From an uncultured Clostridium sp. (GTDB lineage Bacteria; Bacillota; Clostridia; Clostridiales; Clostridiaceae), in the NCBI RefSeq assembly GCF_934754915.1, contig NZ_CAKVKB010000072.1:1-18739 (forward strand): a stretch of DNA of 18,739 nucleotides, in the 5' to 3' direction. Positions 16,034-18,739 of this stretch are shown one piece after another (the first letter of the stretch is position 1; every line of letters begins with the position of its first letter). Under the pieces are notes generated by a model. The model was not told where the DNA came from, did not search any database, and saw nothing but the letters and a program-made list of their open reading frames with translations. The translations under genes were made by a program, and so were the position numbers.

Positions 16034-16070
16034 TTTTAGTTATAATTATAAATAGAGTTTGTAAATAAAA

Positions 16071-16127
16071 GAAAAGATAGGAAATAAGCTTTTTTTAAAT
16101 AACTTATTTTCTATCTTTTCTATTTTT
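16071..16127. terminator. Bidirectional terminator between DUF1189 and symporter genes
   Basis: An 18-bp stem with one G-U (16071-16088 with 16103-16120) is followed by CTATTTTT on the plus side. It lies between convergent genes and should serve both. Confidence 0.8.
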
Positions 16128-16175
16128 AATTTAAACAATAAATTGTGAATTTGTTTCAGAAATAGTTTATGTTGA

Positions 16176-17345
16176 TTATTTTAAAGATTTCTTTTTTACA
16201 AAATAGTCAATTATTAAAGCTAAGGCACCATCACCAGTTACATTTGTAGCAGTACCAAAACTATCTTGAGCAGAATGAAGAGCTATCATAATTGGCTTTT
16301 CAATATCAGTAAATCCAAGCATTCCTTCAAGTAATCCTAAAGCAGCCATGACACCTCCTCCAGGTACTCCTGGAGCTGCAACCATTGTAATACCGAGCAT
16401 CAGTATAAATGGGAGCATTAAGCTTAAAGTTGGTGTTTGTCCTTTCATTAACATAACACCAATAGATGTTAATACTAGAGTTATTGTATCACCTGCCAAA
16501 TGAATAGTAGCACAAAGTGGAATTACTAAACTTGCAACATCTTCAGAAACATTATTATCTTTTACAGAAGCTAATGTAACAGGAATTGTTGCAGCAGATG
16601 ATTGTGTTCCAACAGCTGTAAGATACGCTGGAATCATTGTTTTTAATAATTTAAATGGATTTTCCTTTCTCAATATACCAGCGATTGAATACTGACATAT
16701 TAGATATATAATTTGTAAACTTAATAATACAGCATATACGCTTGCAAAGGATTTTAATGTTGTAAATATTTCACCTGTTAAGGATAATTTTGAAAATATT
16801 GCACAGATGTATACTGGAACCAAAGGAATTAGTATATTGGAAATCACTTTAGATATTATAGAACTAAATTCTTCAAATCCTTTTAAAAGTGAACTGTTTT
16901 TTATTTGTGACAATCCAATACCAAAAATGAAAGCAAAAACTAATGCTGACATTATATTTAACATAGCAGGAATTTCTATTGTAAAATATGGATCAATATT
17001 AATATCTGAATTGGAAATTAAGCTTGCAGTTGTTATTAATTTTGGCAATATTGCAGAACCAAAGAAAAAAGCTGCAGTACCTGCAATTACAGTAGAGGTA
17101 TAAGCTAATATTGTTGTTATTAAAAGAATTTTTCCAGAGCTTTGTCCTAAAGAAGCAATACCTGGAACAATAAATGCAATTATTATTAATGGAATTACAA
17201 AGGATAAGAAATTTCCAAATAATGAACTGAAAGTTGAAAGTATTTTGACTGGAAAAATTATATTGGTACTTTTACAGATTAAGCCAATAAAAATTCCTAA
17301 TACTAATGCTAAAAAAATACGTTTAATTAAAGATAAATTCCTCAA
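16176..17345 (-). CDS. DAACS-family amino acid/dicarboxylate:cation symporter, atypical substrate site
   Basis: This 389-residue sodium- or proton-coupled transporter has the GltPh fold: eight membrane helices and two hairpins. HP1 carries the serine-rich TQSSAAT (247-253), HP2 the GVPGGGV turn (326-332), and helix 8 ends NVTGDG (Asn368, Asp372). Two canonical features differ. The helix 7 NMDGT sodium motif reads HLAGD (282-286). The helix 8 Arg that binds acidic side chains (Arg397 of GltPh) is Gly364. The substrate is therefore probably neutral rather than glutamate or aspartate, closer to SstT-like members. I chose TTG at 17345, six bases after a GGGGGG site, giving the typical short start MRNLSLIKRIF. 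Longer in-frame starts up to 17420 have no ribosome site and would reach into the promoter. Confidence 0.88.
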   Translation of the reverse strand: MRNLSLIKRIFLALVLGIFIGLICKSTNIIFPVKILSTFSSLFGNFLSFVIPLIIIAFIVPGIASLGQSSGKILLITTILAYTSTVIAGTAAFFFGSAILPKLITTASLISNSDINIDPYFTIEIPAMLNIMSALVFAFIFGIGLSQIKNSSLLKGFEEFSSIISKVISNILIPLVPVYICAIFSKLSLTGEIFTTLKSFASVYAVLLSLQIIYLICQYSIAGILRKENPFKLLKTMIPAYLTAVGTQSSAATIPVTLASVKDNNVSEDVASLVIPLCATIHLAGDTITLVLTSIGVMLMKGQTPTLSLMLPFILMLGITMVAAPGVPGGGVMAALGLLEGMLGFTDIEKPIMIALHSAQDSFGTATNVTGDGALALIIDYFVKKKSLK

Positions 17346-17419
17346 AGAAAGCCCCCCTTTTTTTCTTATCATCAGTTGGTGTATGCTTATAAAAAACATA
17401 TGTATGCGTGATAAATACA

Positions 17420-17448
17420 AATATACATTATAAGATAAATTTCGTCAA
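17420..17448 (-). promoter_or_regulatory. Promoter of the symporter gene
   Basis: On the minus strand, TTGACG (17448-17443) and TATATT (17425-17420) are 17 nt apart. The transcript would begin near 17413, with a leader of about 70 nt before the TTG start. Confidence 0.65.
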
Positions 17449-17550
17449 TAGTTTATATGAATGGAGGTTAAAATACAATTTTATATATTTAAATAAATAT
17501 GAATTAATAAAAAATGAGAAATATCATTAAAATTTAGGTTATTACATTAG

Positions 17551-17579
17551 TTGTTAAAAAATGGGTGTTGTGATATTAT
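17551..17579 (+). promoter_or_regulatory. Promoter of the histidine kinase gene
   Basis: TTGTTA (17551-17556) and TATTAT (17574-17579) are 17 nt apart, with an extended TG at 17571-17572. Transcription would start about 35 bases before the kinase ATG. I see no Spo0A box near it. Confidence 0.6.
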
Positions 17580-17622
17580 AGAGAGGTGGTATATAGTAAA
17601 AAAATAAGAGAGAGGGGTTTTG

Positions 17623-18504
17623 ATGAAGTTTAACAATGAGTTGGAACAAAATTGTGAAAATGAGAATTTAAAACGAAAATTAAATGAATTATCAAAAGAA
17701 GCCATTATTGAAAAGTATGTAGAATTGTATGAAGATAAGCATAGACAAGAGGATTTTATTTTGAACATATCTCATGATTTAAGATCTCCATTAAGTATAA
17801 TATTGGGAATACTTCAGTGTTATAAAAATGAATCTGATGAAAAAAAACGTACTAAACATATGGATTCTATAAAAAGAAATTGTTATAAAATATTAAAACT
17901 TATTAATAATATTATAGATGCTACTAAACTGCAAGGAAGAAATTTTAATCTAAATAAACAAAATATTGATATAATAAATTTAGTGGAATGGAATATTTCT
18001 GTAACTGATAAATATGCAAAGATGAAAAATATTTCATTAGTATTTGATACAAATGTTGAAGAATGTATTATTGCAGTGGATATAAGTGCTTTTGACAGAA
18101 TAATTATGAATCTTCTTTCTAATGCAATTAAGTTTTCTAGAGAAAATACATCTGTATTCATAAATGTCTGGGAAAATAATGACATTGTAACTATTTCTGT
18201 AAGAGATCAAGGCATAGGGATACCTGAAGCGGAACAAAAAAATATTTTTGATAGATTTGTTCAATCAAGCAAGATAAACAAGAATCAATATTCAGGAAGC
18301 GGTATAGGATTAGATCTTGTTTATAATCTTGTTGCTGCACATAATGGAACTATTGAATTAAATAGTGCAGAAGGTGTTGGAAGTGAATTTAAAATAAAGA
18401 TACCAATAGTAAAAAATAAAAAGGATAATAATAATGAATTAAATAGTGGAATAAATAGTAAAGTTGATATTTTTGAGGTGGAATTTTCAGATATATATAT
18501 ATAA
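17623..18504 (+). CDS. Soluble orphan sensor histidine kinase
   Basis: This 293-residue cytoplasmic HisKA/HATPase_c kinase autophosphorylates and passes phosphate to a response regulator. Residues 5-45 are a charged coiled coil. The H-box is SHDLRSPL with His51. The N-box is MNLLSNAIKFS (Asn163, Asn167), G1 is DQGIGIP (Asp195), the F-box IFDRFV, and G2 GSGIGLDL (225-231). No membrane helix, PAS or GAF sensor precedes the H-box, so the input is either a partner protein or the coiled coil. A tail of about 30 residues follows the ATPase domain and ends VEFSDIYI. No response regulator lies next to it; such orphans in clostridia can act on Spo0A, which is only a hypothesis here. The ATG at 17623 follows AGAGGGG (17611-17617). 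Confidence 0.9.
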   Translation: MKFNNELEQNCENENLKRKLNELSKEAIIEKYVELYEDKHRQEDFILNISHDLRSPLSIILGILQCYKNESDEKKRTKHMDSIKRNCYKILKLINNIIDATKLQGRNFNLNKQNIDIINLVEWNISVTDKYAKMKNISLVFDTNVEECIIAVDISAFDRIIMNLLSNAIKFSRENTSVFINVWENNDIVTISVRDQGIGIPEAEQKNIFDRFVQSSKINKNQYSGSGIGLDLVYNLVAAHNGTIELNSAEGVGSEFKIKIPIVKNKKDNNNELNSGINSKVDIFEVEFSDIYI

Positions 18505-18520
18505 TTATTTAAGTACTAAA

Positions 18521-18557
18521 ATTGAAAGCAATACAGTATGATTGTATTGTTTTCAAT
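18521..18557 (+). terminator. Probable terminator after the histidine kinase
   Basis: A 14-bp stem with one G-U (18521-18534 with 18544-18557) has a nine-base loop. It lacks a proper T tract downstream (CATATTAT), so termination strength is uncertain. Confidence 0.5.
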
Positions 18558-18610
18558 CATATTATATTGGGTCTTAATGGTGATATTTTATATTTAAGTA
18601 AATAATAATC

Positions 18611-18639
18611 TTGATTATTGAAGTGTCATGTGATAATAT
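18611..18639 (+). promoter_or_regulatory. Probable promoter of tRNA-Arg
   Basis: TTGATT (18611-18616) and TAATAT (18634-18639) are 17 nt apart. An overlapping GATAAT at 18632 is an alternative -10. The start site would be about 15-20 nt before the tRNA. Confidence 0.45.
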
Positions 18640-18661
18640 AAGGATGTTGTAAAAAATATAT

Positions 18662-18736
18662 GGAGCGTTAGTTAAACGGATATAACTTACCGCTACGGAC
18701 GGTACATTAAGGGTTCGATTCCTTTACGCTCTGCCA
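18662..18736 (+). tRNA. tRNA-Arg (anticodon ACG)
   Basis: A 75-nt cloverleaf with encoded CCA. The acceptor stem is 18662-18668/18726-18732, closed by a G-U pair. The anticodon ACG is at 18695-18697 in stem 18688-18692/18700-18704, and the T arm has TTCGATT. A34 would need TadA deamination to inosine to read CGN codons. The window ends three bases later. Confidence 0.95.
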
Positions 18737-18739
18737 TTT

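Noticed and set aside
17586..17633. Sixteen-codon GTG frame overlapping the histidine kinase start, as a leader peptide
   Set aside because: Its purine-rich stretch abuts the GTG with no spacing, and the same region is needed as the kinase leader; nothing else supports translation.

Overview
The window looks like a chromosomal segment of a low-GC, endospore-forming type Firmicute, most likely a Clostridium (cluster I). The evidence is the very AT-rich base composition, strong GGAGG ribosome binding sites, frequent TTG/GTG starts, a serine T-box leader, a NiaR-type 3H repressor and the AddAB (not RecBCD) recombination machine. I see no integrase, transposase, phage gene or CRISPR array.

Layout. 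1-110: tRNA-Ala(TGC) and its terminator. 209-2377: a tight three-gene operon of a NiaR-like repressor, a GlpA-like FAD/[2Fe-2S] oxidoreductase and a shortened DUF1667 protein. 2399-4080: promoter, serine T-box riboswitch, serS and terminator. 4095-4574: fragments of two dead genes, probably an amidohydrolase and certainly an HxlR-type regulator. 4590-5620: two nearly identical operons, each tRNA-Ser(TGA)-tRNA-Ser(GCT) with its own consensus promoter and terminator. Between them lies an unassigned structured, terminator-ended RNA (about 4968-5109). 5937-13738: GNAT acetyltransferase, addB and addA on the plus strand. 13847-15007: a minus-strand membrane-anchored L,D-transpeptidase. 15212-16033: a five-helix DUF1189 membrane protein. 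16176-17345: a minus-strand DAACS-family symporter. 17623-18504: a small soluble orphan histidine kinase. 18662-18736: tRNA-Arg(ACG).

How the parts relate. The serS block is a coherent serine-charging module: the T-box acceptor-binding bulge TGGC is complementary to the GCCA ends of the tRNA-Ser genes encoded about 2 kb downstream. The SerRS is not of the usual Bacillus type; its class II motifs look archaeal/eukaryotic-like. AddB and AddA form one helicase-nuclease for double-strand break repair. The rest are separately transcribed housekeeping or accessory genes, mostly separated by strong hairpins, several of them bidirectional.

The places most worth a second look are the reduced GlpA/DUF1667 operon behind niaR, the unidentified RNA between the tRNA-Ser operons, the atypical SerRS, and the recently homogenised tRNA duplication.
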